From Promerops cafer (taxonomy: Eukaryota; Chordata; Aves; Passeriformes; Nectariniidae): a stretch of 64,000 nucleotides of DNA. Under the pieces are notes generated by a model. It saw only the letters and a list, made by a program, of their open reading frames with translations. It had not been told where the DNA came from and made no database searches. This document shows positions 28,734-41,640 of this stretch, piece after piece. Location of the stretch: contig VZSE01002721.1 in NCBI GenBank assembly GCA_013398275.1, positions 937,075-1,001,074 of the forward strand, in the 5' to 3' direction. How positions within the stretch are numbered: the first letter of the stretch is position 1; every line of letters begins with the position of its first letter. The position numbers and the translations under genes are program-made.

Positions 28734-31700
28734 AGGTTCCAAGGGAGGTGCAGTGGTGCCAATGAGTTGATTGAAATGTTGTGTGTGTCTTTGCCCTGCC
28801 TGGCATTCATGCAGATTTTATAAGTTTAACAGAATTGCTTGTGGTCATGTTGGATAAGTCCTACCTTGGAGTTTTGTCCTCAGCTGCTGTAGTTTCTTGT
28901 CCTTTCCTACCACTTGGGTTTGGGTTTTTTTTTTCCTTTTTTTCTATATTAGTCTCCAGCATAAGATCTGATCCAAAGAGATGGAAATAGGATTTTCTTG
29001 CTGTATTTGTTCACTAAGGTGTCTACAAACCCATGAGCCTGTTTGGGAATGAAGGAGACATGGACGATTCATAGCTGCAGAGTCACAAATTCAGGGCAAT
29101 TTGATTCAGAATGAGTATTGAATGTAATATTTTGGTAGACAAGAGACCTATGGGGTTCTCTCTTCCATGTAACCAGATTTATATGAGCACAGAAGAGGAA
29201 AATCAGGATGATTTCTATTTTTGGTATCCCTGGAGGAAATATACTTGTAATCTCCCAATGTCATGTGAGATTAACATCAACATGCATTTTTCCCAAGAGA
29301 AATTGTATCAGGCATCTGGAAAAGCAATTAATGTCACTTGTATTTAAGGGATTCTTTAGAGAGGGAGGCAGAAGCAGTCGTGGACCAAACATGCCAGAAA
29401 GGCTGTGTGGAAGACTTGGAGAATCTTGGTTTGACATTGCTGGTCTGAGGTCTTCTCCTCACTGCCAGGAGAGGAGTCTTAGTGCAACATCAACTCCAAG
29501 GAGAGTCTGGCCAAGTGAGGGATGCTGCAGCAGATTAAATTAAAGACTGTGGAAAATAGGTTATTAGAACTTAAAACCCACTAGCTCATAAAGATCTGAA
29601 AGTTTCATTATTTTTTAATATTAATTTTTACCACAGTTAGCTTGAATTAAGAGTACTCATTCCTTTTGCTTTAGTAACAAAGGCAGAGCTAGCACGTGTA
29701 ACGCCAACCGAAGAGTTATAGGAAAAAGTTTTTTCATCTCCATTTTGGCCTCACAAAGCTAAGAAAAACCCACACGTTAAATTAATGGTCATGATTTTTA
29801 TTTGAACTCTAACTCAAACTATTGGCATTGAAAATTCAATGCGTGGTTAACAGACAACAAATTTAAGTGACTTACCTGGTAAAAAGAAGTAATAGATTTG
29901 AGGGAGTTTTCTTGGCACAGTTTCATAAAATTAAATTTGGCGATTTGTTAATATTAAGTTGCATTAATATTTTCACCAAGTGTCAGTGTAGGAGTGTGCT
30001 GATGACCTGGAGTTGGGAAGCATTTTACATAAAAAGTGAAATTTGGGTCTCCACGAGGAGAACAGAATAATCACGAAGCAGAAGAGGTGTGAAATTTAAT
30101 GCTGCAGAAGATAAGATCTCATAGTATTTAGGGTGAAATAATAAACATTTTGGCAAGGAACTGGAGCCAGAGGGTTCAGAGAAGGTGAAAACCAGGGTGC
30201 TGTAGTGAGTCACAGGAAGTTTAAGTTGGATGCAGTGTCAGTGCAGCCCTTTCCAGGGAAGAAGGGAGCATTGTAGCTGTACTGCTGGGCCAGGTGCTGA
30301 GGAGACACCTCGTGTGAAATGCTGCGAATGGCTCTGGGCAGCTGCCTTGGTAGGAAGAGCTGGAAAAAAGAACAGACCATGCTAAAAGCAGGTGCAGCAT
30401 GGGGCTAGCAGAACAACCAGGAGGCTGGAAACTCTTGTCTTGTGAGAGGGCAAACAAGCTTCACGCACAAGCTACAGAATGGGAAAGGTGCAAAGAAGAG
30501 GAACTGGAACTGAAGGACAGTGACTATAAAGAGTATACATGAGTATAAAAGAGTAGGGAGAACAGTTCAGTGTAGATTTAAGAATATAGGCTGCAGGCTT
30601 AAGAGGAGATTCCCACAGTTTGAGCTGTGGGATTCTGGATGAGCCTTCCAAGATGAGCAGCTTAGAAAACCTGGTGAGTGTGTAAGTGTTTAGTATGTGC
30701 ATTATTAGATTGGCAAAGACAGAGGATCAAGCCAGCAGCAGGGAGGGCAATATTCATTATTATAATACTGGCCTAGTTTGAGGGATCCTTAGGAAAGAAG
30801 GACAGGGACAGTCCTCAGTCAAGCAAACTGTGCTGAAAAGACAGAAAAGATGCAGACAGAAAAGATGCAGAGATCAAAATACCCTGTCCTAGGTCTTGTC
30901 TTCTCTGCCAATACAATGGTATTAGGCATCTCAGAATAAATGTGTACAATTTTGCTGGATGGGAACTGCTTAACGTGGTGGTGGAGAAGAGACTCATGTG
31001 GATGCAGGAAGTGATGAACGAAGACAATGAATTTTCTTTCTATATTCTTTCTATATTATTTTATACACACACACACCCCCCCACACAGTAGAGATATATG
31101 TAGTTTTCATGAAAAACCTCAAAGGAAGGTATTCCTGCTTCAGTATGCTGCCTTAAATTTCTTGTAGCCATCTTTGCTTGTGGTAGGCAGGAGCAGGAAT
31201 GAGCTCTTTTGAGTTAATGAGAGCAGCAGGCCCTGTACAGTCTGTTGGGAGGTGTAAATCTCTGTGTGGAGTAAGGTGACCAAGCAGAGCTTGAGCCTGA
31301 GCTTCCAGCTCTGAGACTTCCAATCTGCCCAGCAAATTCCCCTTTCAGACTGGAAGCACAACTGTGTTGAAACTTGCTGTGAGACCCTCAGAACTCTTGT
31401 TTTAAAAGCAGCTGGACAAAGGTCAAACCCAGAAAAAGGGAGAAAAAAAATCCCAACAACAAGAAACTAAAACCTGTGGGAACAATCATGGAAGGAGAGG
31501 AAGGAAGAATGTTTCCTGGAAAATAAAGAACCTCACTGAACTTTAAATCTAGCCCAGACACCCAGAGTCGGCCCAGTTATGTTGGAAAAGCTTAATCCAG
31601 CAAAATCAGGGAAGGAAAAGAAAAGAAGTTAAAATGCAGGAGGAGTGAATGATAACAAGTTGCCCTTGTGTCATAGTCCTTCATCTCCTGACTGTACAGA

Positions 31701-32428
31701 AGGATGTTTTGTGCGTCCCTGTGCTCAGGGTGCTTTGTTGGTAGATAGAAGAGAGAGGAGAAATGGGTGCAGGGGGACAGTGTCGTGTTCTGGATCATTC
31801 AGATGAGGAGGAATGTCACTCTGGACACGCAGCTCAAACCAGCCTGCAAAATGCTGCACAGGAGAACCGCCACTCTGCGGTCCTACGCACACACTGCGCA
31901 AAAGTTAAAAGCAATCACAAGAGAATTTTAATGCCATATTAAATGTTGATTCATGTGTGGCTGGAGCCACAGTGACCTGGAGGGCTGGTGCTTAATCCAG
32001 CTCCGAAGTGATAAATTGATCTGTAACTTAGGCCAGTTTCTGTGCATGACAAAAGTCATCTGATAGGGACCAGTGGTGAAGGGTGTGACTTGGAGCTGGA
32101 GCCAGGAGCCGTGTCCTCCTGGAGTGGGTGTGCACCTGGCAGGCTGAGTCACTAAGTGCCTTCAGGAATAGCCCTCTGCACGGGAATGTTACCATCACCT
32201 CCCCTGCTGAAGCAGACCCCCGTAGCATCTCTGGTCACTCACTGCCCAGATTCAGGTGCATCGTGTTCAGTTTCTTCCACCCGAGGAAGGAGCAGCTGAA
32301 GGGCTTTAGCAAGGAATTGCTCTCAATCTGGTCTGCACCAATGGTAAACAGCTTTTCCCCGATCACAAATGGCATCAAAAAAGACTATCCTATTGCCTTT
32401 TTTTACTGTTATCGTTTGGTTTTGATCA

Positions 32429-32431
<3 letters not shown>
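28734..32431. other. Intergenic, no gene seen
   Basis: No exon, RNA gene or recognised transposon is seen. The stretch contains a short tandem duplication of 'gacagaaaagatgca' near 30,839-30,868 and an (AC)n/C-run microsatellite at about 31,064-31,088. Open frames are under 115 codons and have no domain. Confidence 0.55.
31064..31088 (+). repeat. (AC)n microsatellite with an internal C run
   Basis: Alternating AC is interrupted by a run of seven C. Confidence 0.8.

Positions 32432-32460
<29 letters not shown>
32432..32460 (+). repeat. Poly(A) tract, 29 A
   Basis: This is an uninterrupted A29. I looked upstream for a retrotransposed gene or LINE 3' end and recognised none, so it is listed as a simple repeat. 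Confidence 0.9.
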
Positions 32461-32466
<6 letters not shown>

Positions 32467-33384
32467 TATTTTTTAGGAAATAGATGGAATTTTAGATATA
32501 TATCAGATGTTTAGGCCAGATGCTTATTAAGTCAATGAATCATTCGCAATTGAGATATATTTGCTGTCTCCACATGTTACTGACATGAGGAGTGCTTTTT
32601 TTATGGAGCATATGGAGGAACAAGTCACTCTCTGATTAAGGGAGTGAACTGAATCAGATTTTCATCAGCTTTCACTGGAGCAGATTCTCTGAGCTCTGGC
32701 TGTTCTGTGAGTGAACCATACTGCTTTCTCTGGGTCTCGCTCTCTCTCCCTTTCCCTCCCACTTGTTCTTCCCTTTTATGCAGTTGTCCATTTTTCTCAG
32801 GCTTTGTTGAAGCTCAGTTTGTGAAATTTGGCTTGCCCAAGGTTTGGTTCCATAGGATGCTGAGCTAAATGCCAACTGGTTTGAATCTTGCAGCTAATTT
32901 GTGATCACTTAGACAAATAAAGGGAATTGTCTTGAAGTGTGTGAACATTGATGAAAATTGGGACATCTGTGTCATCATCTCACCAGCAACAGTTCTTGTG
33001 AGTATCCAATAATCATTGTCTGCCTTGTTTTCCCATAACTCTGAATCAAGGACAGCATCTACAGAAACTGCAAGCTGTATTATAAAATACCTTCAGGCAG
33101 AAGTTGTACTTCTGAGTGTGTTATTATTGTCCTAGCCAGGGCTGCAGAGAAAAACAACAGTTTTGGAAAAATGCAGATAGCGGTATTTGCCACAAATAAA
33201 TGTTGGATATTGAAAAGGTAAAAAGTCTTAATATAAACCACGTGTGGAGTTTAATGGACTATCCACATAGGTTTGAAATGCCATTGTTCCTCTGAGAAGC
33301 AAATAGACTTATGTGCTGCATCCTGGATTAAATATCATTATACTTCTTTATTTCTAATGAACCTGTTGATTGGTATTGTGTGTG

Positions 33385-33442
33385 CATATATATATATATA
33401 TGGTGTATATATGTATATTGTATATATATATGGTTGTATATT
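33385..33442. repeat. (AT)n-rich microsatellite
   Basis: Alternating AT tracts are separated by ggtg, tgtatattg and similar interruptions. Confidence 0.85.
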
Positions 33443-36400
33443 GATGGGCTTTGGAAGTCATTAGGCCCTGCTCTACTGTGTCACCTACCTAACTGAAATT
33501 AGCTATACAGTTTCGACCATAATATGTGTTTGGATTATCAAGAATCCAACAGCCTTTAGGACTCTGGCAGGGAAGAGAGGAACAAGTGTCACATTTATCT
33601 GGCTTGCTTATTTATTTCTGTGCATAGTTCCTTGGTGCTATTTGGGCAGTAGGTCATATAACTGTTTCCTCAGAGCTATCTGTCCAACAGGAAATCATGA
33701 AAGCATTAGACATGTGCCAGCTGAAAATCCCCTTGCTGAAACACTTTAGATTTTTCTATATTTCTGCGGTAGGTGCTTTTCTCTGAGCTCATGCATGAAG
33801 AAACCTCCCAGACTGGAGCTGAACCAGAAAGGAGAACCTAGACAATGTGGCAAAGTTGATGTTTTGAAACTATTTCCACTTATTTAAACAAATCTATTAC
33901 CTGTTTGAATACCTGGAAGTACTCCAGGACTTCAACAGTTTATTATTTTCTCTTGTCTAGTTCCCCTGGTTTATTTTCCCAGGCCTAGTAGCTGCTGTCT
34001 CAAAATGTTCTCACTAAGAAGGCAGAGAGGTCCCTGTTTTCACACTGTCTTCGTCCCTGCAATTGCAGGACTTGGTATTACAGTGCTGCTGCATTTAGCC
34101 TCCATCCTAAAAGCCTAATACTATTCAAGATTCAGATCTGCAGGATAGTAACAAAGGCTCTGGGCTGGTGGTGAGCAGTGGTAAGGTTCCTTGCCTTGAG
34201 GAAAAGCTTTAAAATCTGACTACAGTGGGTGGCTATCAGCACAAGGGACTGCAGGAGCTGGGTTGCTTTTCCTGGGACATGGGAATAAGGAGCTGTTTGA
34301 GGGGCCTCACACCTTGCTTTCAGAATGGATAAAACTCAAGGCTTTTCTTAAGCAGTGGCTGGGCAGACTAAGGTGTAGGTCATGGGGAAATTGCTGAGGC
34401 CTGTGGTGCTTAGAAGGATTTAAAAGCAGTTTGATCTATACACACAAGTGCTCTGTGGCATAAGCAGCAGCATTGGTCTAATGTGTTAAAAACAAACCAC
34501 TGCAGGGTTGACAGTTCCCCTTCCTTCAGGCTATAAACCAATTTCTTCTTGTACTTTTAATTCCTCTCCTCTCTCAATAAAAAGTGATCTTGTTGGCCAG
34601 GTGTAATGTCAGAAAATAGTCCCTGTCAAGCAAAGGCATTGGCCAGTTTCCTTGGGACTTTATTAAATAATGGAGTACCACAGCGAAATATGACAGAAGT
34701 CCAGCATTGCTGACCACAAATAAATAAAACACCAGTCTTTGACCATGGGGAAAAACTCGAGTCATTTTGCACACAAATCTTTGGCCCTTGAAGAGGCTGG
34801 GGGAAGGGAAATTTAGTTCCTTTCATAATGTTAACCAGACCTGCTTCCTAGTCAGAGCTGAGCTTGCCATTTTCTCTGTTTGGAGTGCTTTTCCTGAAAG
34901 TGGGAAGTAGGAATCCAGCCGCACGGGTCTAATTTGCAATGGAGCAGGTCAGAAAACACTTTCCTTCCACTCTTCAGTATATAAGGTTTGTTCTGTTTTC
35001 CCCTTTGCTCATTTGCTGCCTATACCTGTCATACCTTTAGAGCAAAGCTTAGCATCAGAATCCTGCACCCTTGTCTTTTCCAGTCTGTCTGGATTAATAA
35101 AATTACTTTTGACAGGCTTTCATGCTCAAGTCACTTTGCTAGTGATGTCTCTCATATCTTCTACCAGGTGAGAATGGTTTTGTCACTTTTAGTTTTCTTG
35201 GCTTTTTAGGATTTTTTTGTTTTCAGAGAAGGAATCAAGTGTGTGTGGGCAGATGTTTCCAAAGAAGCCAGTGGATTGGAGTAGCTCTTTAATAAGAGAC
35301 CAGGGCAGGCATTTTGCAACAGATTATTCAGCTGCATACATGGTGGGGGCAGAGGTGCTTCAATGGGCTCTGGTGAAATTAAGAACCTGAATCACCACCT
35401 GCTTTTAAATGAAGACCGTAGGAGAATGGCTGAATTACACTGTTGGAAGTCCAAATTCCTGCTCTGCCTTCATCTCCATCTTAGACTGATTTCTGGTGCT
35501 TTTTGCACCTACATGTATTCTATAATTTGGAGTTTGCACCTTGCAGTGGCAGCGGAAGACCCATATGTGCCTTAGGGACACTTTCTTATTGTGTCTTAGC
35601 TTGTCATTCCTCATCTCAGTGTGTTCTTTAATCTAGTTTCTGTGTATGAGGAGACACGTTCCTGCAGAGCAACATCTTCCTCTGCAGATTGAGCCATGCC
35701 TGCGAGAAGGACACCCGTCACCCATCACTCAATTTGAACACAGCTCCATTCAGGTGATATTGGCAGAGCAGTACACCTATTCTCTTTCCATTGATCATAG
35801 CTGGATCCCACACTATGATGCTATAATCCCAATCTCATTCATGCTTCTGATGTGCTTGCCTGCCCCGCTTTGCTAGTCCCTGATTTCACAGTCCTTGTCA
35901 CTGTAAATGTAGCACCCGTGGATCCATGTTCCTTGATGTCCATCTGTATTCTTGCTCTTTATTTAGGGTTAAATATCCTTTATCACATGCCCTTACCCAC
36001 ATCAGAGGCTGAGAGAAGTGGCTTGATGCATGAGATGTGTGAAAGGAGTTAGCTGCTTGCAAAAGAGGTGGAGACCTTACAGCATAACCAAAAAATAGTT
36101 ATTGGCAATCAGAGTTTGATTTTCCAGCTTAGAACTCCATTCACTTTCCTTCCTAAGCCACTTGGCTGTGGCTCTTGATCTTCCCTTCCTGACCAGTCAC
36201 TGTAGAACTCATAAAGGTTTGTAGAGGCCACTCTGGGGAAGAAATAGTGTTCTGTTTGAGAACCACTTCTATTTGCATTTTCTTTTGAATGTTATGTAGA
36301 AAATTAGTCAGTCATGTGTGAGGAGAAAAGCTAACATCCCTGGTAACCAAGCAGTTGAATGCTCTGTATACCCTGACAAGCAGGCTGCAGAAGCTGCAAT

Positions 36401-36584
36401 TAACCACCTCTGACTGTACAGTAACTTCAGATGTTCAGCTTTGATGGCCACTCGTTGGTGTTTGCAGAGCATTCCTATGGCATATGGTAACCTTTAGCCC
36501 AGCACAGACCTTCAGGAGTAAGTGCAAAACCTCTGCCATTCCTGTATGGGGCATATGGTTAATATTAGAGAATGGCTTAGCTCT

Positions 36585-36603
36585 TTGTTTGTTTGTTTGT
36601 TTT
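36585..36603 (+). repeat. (TTTG)n microsatellite
   Basis: Four units of gttt are followed by a T run. Confidence 0.75.
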
Positions 36604-38600
36604 TGCTTTGAGTACATCTTAGTCCATCAGCTCCCATTCAATATCACCTCTAGGGCTGCTTGAAGACTATGTTGATGCTAAAATACAAAGCATGTCACTT
36701 GCAAGACAATCAAAGAGAGGCACAAAGTAATCCTGAGGTGACGCGAGTGACATGACACAGCTGACAACAGATGAGACTGGGAACAGGACCCAGAAGTCCT
36801 TGGCTCTGTTGCCTCTCTCACCCACTGTATTCCCAGGGTGGATTGTTATTTTACAGATGTTCATGAAACATCTGCATGCATAAAAGAACAAATCACAAAC
36901 CAGTTGTAGTTTTCTGTTTTTCTTTTCTGTCAGAAACATTGTTTTAGGACCGAGGAAGAGAGACAGAAAGATTTGTTAAGCAACATCCCACAAGAAATAT
37001 AAATCTCCTGAGAAAATAATGCAGCTTCTTCATTCTATCTGATTTCTGAAAGGCTTTCTTCCCTTGTAGGACACTAGATGCTTGGTGTCCCAACATATTC
37101 CAAGGAGAAATGCTGTGCTGGGCAGGCGGCAGAGCCCAGCTGGGATCCTGGCAGAGCATGGGAGGTGGGGGTGGAAGACAGTGGGTGTCCTAGCTGGCTT
37201 TCTAGAGTTTGGACACTGTCACTTCTTTTCCTGCAGCTTAAAAGAGAAAAGAGCAGCTGCAGGAGTAGTTAAGGTTCTCTCTCCTGTCCTTAGCCTTGAA
37301 GGGACGTGTCGCAGTAACTGTGCGTCCCAATTTGAATTGTTGGCAGGCAACATAGATGGCAGTCGATGGGTTCTGCTCCACCCATCTCACGCAGGGGCAG
37401 AGACAGAGCTGTATCTCAGTCAAAGCAGTTCACAGCCTGTTGCATGGGAGCAGCCTCCTTTTGTCAGCAGCTGGAGCCAAGGGGGATGTTCTGAGTTGGG
37501 AGAGCTCATGTTCTGCTGCTGCTGTCCTGCTGCAAGAACCCAGCAACCTCTGGGACAGGTGGGGTGGCAGCAACAGATGATTGTGCTCTGAAATGCAATT
37601 TACCTGCTCAAATACTCGGACAGGACCTTCTGTCTGCAGGTCTCTTGGATCCTTGGGAGCACTAGTGACCTAATGCCTGTGGAATTCCCACAGACCTGAC
37701 ACAAGTGGGAGCTCTGGGCACCTCAGACAGCTGAAGTGACATGCTTTCAAAATTATGCTCCCAAATGGCCAATGACCCAGATTTAAAAGCCTCTTTGAAA
37801 ATCTCAGTTCTAACAACACTCCCCACGGTTACAGTGAACCAGTGAAAAAGTCACTCTGCTCAGTGGTGCCTGAAAACAGGTGGTTGCATGAGCAGAGGAA
37901 AAGTCAATCCCTTCAATCCACGATAATTTAAGCATTGAAAAATCGACTGTTTTTGAAAATACGTGTCCAAAAATGTTTCGTGCAGGGATGTCAGCTCTTC
38001 AAGTGCAGATTGAAGAACTGTTGGGAGAGGAACTACAAAAATCAGGCCATCTTCCTTCCCTCTCTTCCTCTCCAGCATCTGTTTAGGTTAGGATAAAAGC
38101 TGAATCCAGATTACCTTTTCTGGGACATTTTTCTGTGAAGTCATAGATATGAGAGAGGGGTAAATAATGCAAAAGTACATAAAATGAGAGATTGCTGAAG
38201 GGGCTGAGGTGTGGGTTTGAAGGAAGACAAACTGTCACTGATGAATTTTTTTGGTAATTTCTAACTCATGGGGAGCACAGAAGTTTTCCTCATTGTGACT
38301 ACACTAATTTAAAACATTAAGATGAATGGCTAAAAAATTGATGCCTAAAACTAAACCCCTTCAAATCCATAGTTAAGCATTTAAGTAGAGAGGCTTCTGG
38401 ACTCTGTGGCAGACAACCCCTTTGCTGCAGTGCATTTAATGGAATTTTGCTGGACTTTTGCAAAAGCTTTGAGCATCCGGCAGCTACTGCTGAAGTCCCA
38501 CTTAAAATATATTTCCATTTCCTTAAAGTGCTGAATTATGGACTTAAAAACCCAACTCTAGGCACCATTTTTCTCTGTGTGAATGATCTGGTTACAAGTA

Positions 38601-39300
38601 TAATATAATAAATTGTAATAAAATAGATTTATGACTCTTTTTCCTTTTTTACTAGTGAATAGATGGAAAAAATCAGTTTAGTTTTTTTTTTTTATGTTTC
38701 TCAGTCAGTAGGGATTGTACTGGGAATTGTGCTAGGAGCTCTTGCCTCCCAAGCTATTCTCTGAACAAGGCTGTTTTGCCTCAACTGGCTGAGCTGGTGG
38801 GCCCACTCAAGCTTGGGCACTTCTGGCTCTGAGCACGCACCAGGGCTGCACAGGAGCCTGGTGCTCTGTGCCAGTAGGAAGTGGTAACGAGCCACCCCAG
38901 CCCTCTGAGATGAAGGACAAGTTTGAAATCTCCCTCCTCACATCCTCTTCTTTTCAGTTTTCAATGTTTCCCATCCCAACTGTGCCTGGAGTGCCTCAGC
39001 TTTGCCCGCAATGAATACCATTTGAGAAAAAAAAAAAGACAAAATGCAGAAAAAATCCCATGGCCATGGCAGATCTGTGAAATCTTAAGGCAAGTTTTCT
39101 GACAGCAAAACTGCAACTCCAGCAAGCGGCTCTGGTCCCTCTGACTGGAGAGCCTGGTTGTGCTATTTCTAATTAATAGCAAGTAGAGGGGCGAGTCACC
39201 CAGTAGGTACCAAAGTGCTTCTTCTCCCGACGCATCCCCCCACTCCCCGTTTTCTCCTGCCTGCCACTTTGTCCCACCTTTTGTCACCATCTGTACATGG
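38601..39300. other. Intergenic, no gene seen
   Basis: This stretch contains a T run near 38,682-38,692 and an A run near 39,027-39,038. The 142-codon antisense frame at 38,961-39,389 has no recognisable domain. Confidence 0.5.
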
Positions 39301-39319
39301 TTAGCTGGAGAATGTTTAT

Positions 39320-39560
39320 TATATAATTTAGTTAACTTTCGAGCTGCGAGCCTGCCCGTTTGATGTGCCCTCCTGTTAATGCAAAGCACACCATTACTAG
39401 TTAATGATCATGAACTGTCATCACAGTCACTTTGAAAAGGTGACAGTGATGAATGGAGCCGGTGGCTCCCAGGGAGGTTGATCACTGAATGGACAGTAAA
39501 GTTTATTTAAGCCCGGGCCTGATAATGGCTCTGCATATTTCAGATGGGTTGTTTCCACTC
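39320..39560. promoter_or_regulatory. Candidate regulatory element with hairpin-forming inverted repeat
   Basis: The segment contains GTTAAC and two GTTAAT motifs (HNF1 half-site-like), one of them in 'gttaatgatcatgaac'. It also has an inverted repeat of 13-nt arms with one mismatch (39,418-39,430 and 39,440-39,452, loop of 9), TGACAG/CTGTCA TALE-type sites within the arms, a FOX-like GTTTATTTA and a GATAA. Such density in a gene desert suggests an enhancer. No expression or conservation evidence is available here. Confidence 0.35.
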
Positions 39561-40027
39561 AGTTCTGGGATAGCAGACATTCCCGAAATGATGCGTGCCG
39601 CTGCCGCCCCTGCCCCCTGCATTCTGCTATCTTATGGTAAGAGAAAATCTCCCCCTGCTCCTGCATCTGCTGCCCTAACTGCTTCCCGGTCCACACTGCA
39701 GTTCTCTAGCCAAAAGAGAGGAAACCCTCGGGCAAAATTTCCTCCAAGTTTTGACGAAAGGAAAAGCCTGTCTTGGAGCTGTTTCCTGAGTGAATGCCCA
39801 CAGCTGCTCAACAGGCTGGGGAAGGGGCTCATACTCCAATTTAACTTGCCAGGGCTTTTATAGCATGATCGCGGCCACTTGCCTGGCGTGAGGCTGGGGG
39901 GATGGGACTAAAAATAAGATCTGCCTCTCACTGGGCGATCCTAATGGGGGCTGGCAGCCAGCACTGGCAGGCCTTGGAGCTGGGAGTCAACCCGGTGCTT
40001 TCAGGTTGGGAGGTTCGAGGTCCCAAG

Positions 40028-40090
40028 ATAAACAAATCTTCTGGTGAGAGTGACCAGCGTTAGGTCAGGCTAAGGGTCGCCCGAAGGTCA
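40028..40090 (+). promoter_or_regulatory. FOX motif plus nuclear-receptor half-sites
   Basis: ATAAACAAA (40,028-40,036) is followed by AGGTCA (40,062-40,067), GGGTCG (40,074-40,079) and AGGTCA (40,085-40,090), all in the same orientation. The last two are spaced by 5 bp, as in a degenerate DR5 retinoic-acid-type element. An inverted TGACCA lies at 40,051. The surrounding 39.9-40.2 kb contains several CpGs. The assignment is by motif only. Confidence 0.3.
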
Positions 40091-40583
40091 CGCCGCCCTG
40101 CAGCTTGGATATTTTGGTTGTGTATTTACCTTCCCAAAATGCATGGTGCGCTGGAAGGCTCGCCGCTCCGGGTCGTGGAGCTGGGATCAATCTGCCAGTC
40201 GGGCCGGGAGGGGACATCCCTGGGATGAGCAGGGGCTTGGTGGTGTGACTGGAGAGAGGGTCTCTGGAGGGCCACAGGGCTTGGGGTAGGCAAAGTCTCT
40301 ATGAGCAGGCAGAAAGTGCACGGGGTGATTTATGTCAGCATAGCCTCTTGGCTTTCATTTTAACATATGCTGTGGGGGAAACACTGGTGGTAAAAAACAG
40401 ACACTGTTTTGTCAAGCTGTGTAAAACCTGGATCTTCATCACCTGACAGGCTGGCAGATCGTGCTGCCAGGGACTCACACATGCAACAATCAGGTCTGGC
40501 TTAAGGAGCTGGAGATTCTTGTAAGCCTGAAGAAACAGAGAAAACCCCAATACACTATTCATTTTTCTATTTCTGGCTTTTGT

Positions 40584-40714
40584 ATCTTTGGAAGACAGGT
40601 TTGCTGTGCAGCCAGGATCACTAGAAATGCCTTTTTTCTTTTNGATCTTTGGAAGTCCTGTCTGTCAAGGTTTGCTGTGCAGCCAGGAACACTAGAAATG
40701 CCTTTTTTCTTTTT
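40584..40714 (+). repeat. Near-duplicate segment flanking a single N (likely assembly join)
   Basis: A segment of about 59 bp (40,584-40,642: atctttggaag, then gtttgctgtgcagccagga, then cactagaaatgccttttttc) is repeated at 40,645-40,714. The second copy has about 11 extra bases and one or two substitutions. A lone N at 40,643 sits at the junction. This pattern is typical of unmerged overlapping contig ends, although a real tandem duplication is possible. Confidence 0.8.
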
Positions 40715-41169
40715 CCTAAGGCAAGAAAGTAGAGATATTTGTTTAAAAGACTCTGATAAAGGTTTCAGGGAAGTTCACAATTCAGGACCTTTTCCTTGTC
40801 AGAAGGATGAGAAGCAGCCTGTCATCTAACAGTAGCTTCTATGCTGGTACATAGGACTTGTACGGCATTATCAAAACCAGGAGGTGTCTCAGCTGCACGA
40901 GAAAATAATATCAATTTACAGAAGTAGTGGTTTGTCTATAGTTCAAACCGTATCAAGCTTTACTGTCAAAGCAAAATAAGGACACTGCCAAAAGGGAGCC
41001 ACTTAACCAGCCTGTTTATAAACTGACATGGCTTTCCTGGTAGACACGTCTATAAACCGTTTGCTGGTATCTCAAAGGGCAAGTTATCATGCACATTTAG
41101 GGGATAACAATAGCTTTTAGGAAAAATAAATCAATGGGTGGAATTAATAATTGCTTTCATTGTCAAAAT
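40715..41169. other. Intergenic, no gene seen
   Basis: AT-rich sequence without recognisable features. Confidence 0.5.
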
Positions 41170-41640
41170 AACTGTTTTATGTGAGCCGCAGAAAGGGAGG
41201 CAAATTATTCTCACGAAGTTCTGAGGTTTGGGGGCGATGCCAGGGAGCTGCTGGTGGCAGGGCGCTGTCAAGCCCAGGCAGTGAGGACATTTGCAGCGCT
41301 GCTGCAGAGCAGAGCCACGTCCTTCGGAGAAAGAGCTCCCTGTCGGTGCAGGTCGCGGGGAAGGCGGGAGGCCGAGCATCAGCAGGAGCACCGAGCTTCA
41401 CCGCCTGGAGACGCCTTCCCCGACCTTCCCAGCGCAGGGCCAGGGATGAAGGAAAGCCACTCTCGTCTCCCCGCTGCCTCTCCCGCCCCACGCACCGCGG
41501 GGAGGTGACTGTCCTTATAAATTTGGGTTGAGACATTTTACCCGAGCGTCTGCAAACATTTAGACACAGAGCTGCTGCTGCTGACTGCCAGCCCATTGTC
41601 TGCCGGTGACACTTTTCTCTGAAAGTCACTTACCAGGGGG
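41170..41640. other. CpG-dense patch, possible CpG island or orphan promoter
   Basis: By eye there are roughly 18 CpGs between about 41,320 and 41,505, far above the surroundings. Overlapping open frames on both strands (116, 84, 86 and 150 codons) follow from the GC content. No protein domain is seen. It could be a conserved regulatory element or the promoter or first exon of a long noncoding RNA. Confidence 0.4.

Larger units (their letters stand above)
32461..38600. other. Intergenic, no gene seen
   Basis: Single-copy-looking sequence with an (AT)n-rich stretch at 33,385-33,442 and a (TTTG)n run at about 36,585-36,603. The 169-codon frame at 37,082-37,591 has no start context, domain or splice support and overlaps other frames on both strands. 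Confidence 0.55.

Noticed and set aside
32128..32460. Processed pseudogene ending in A29
   Set aside because: No recognisable protein similarity upstream of the A tract and no target duplication seen.
37082..37591. 169-codon open frame
   Set aside because: Overlaps several other frames; no domain and no conserved-looking motif.
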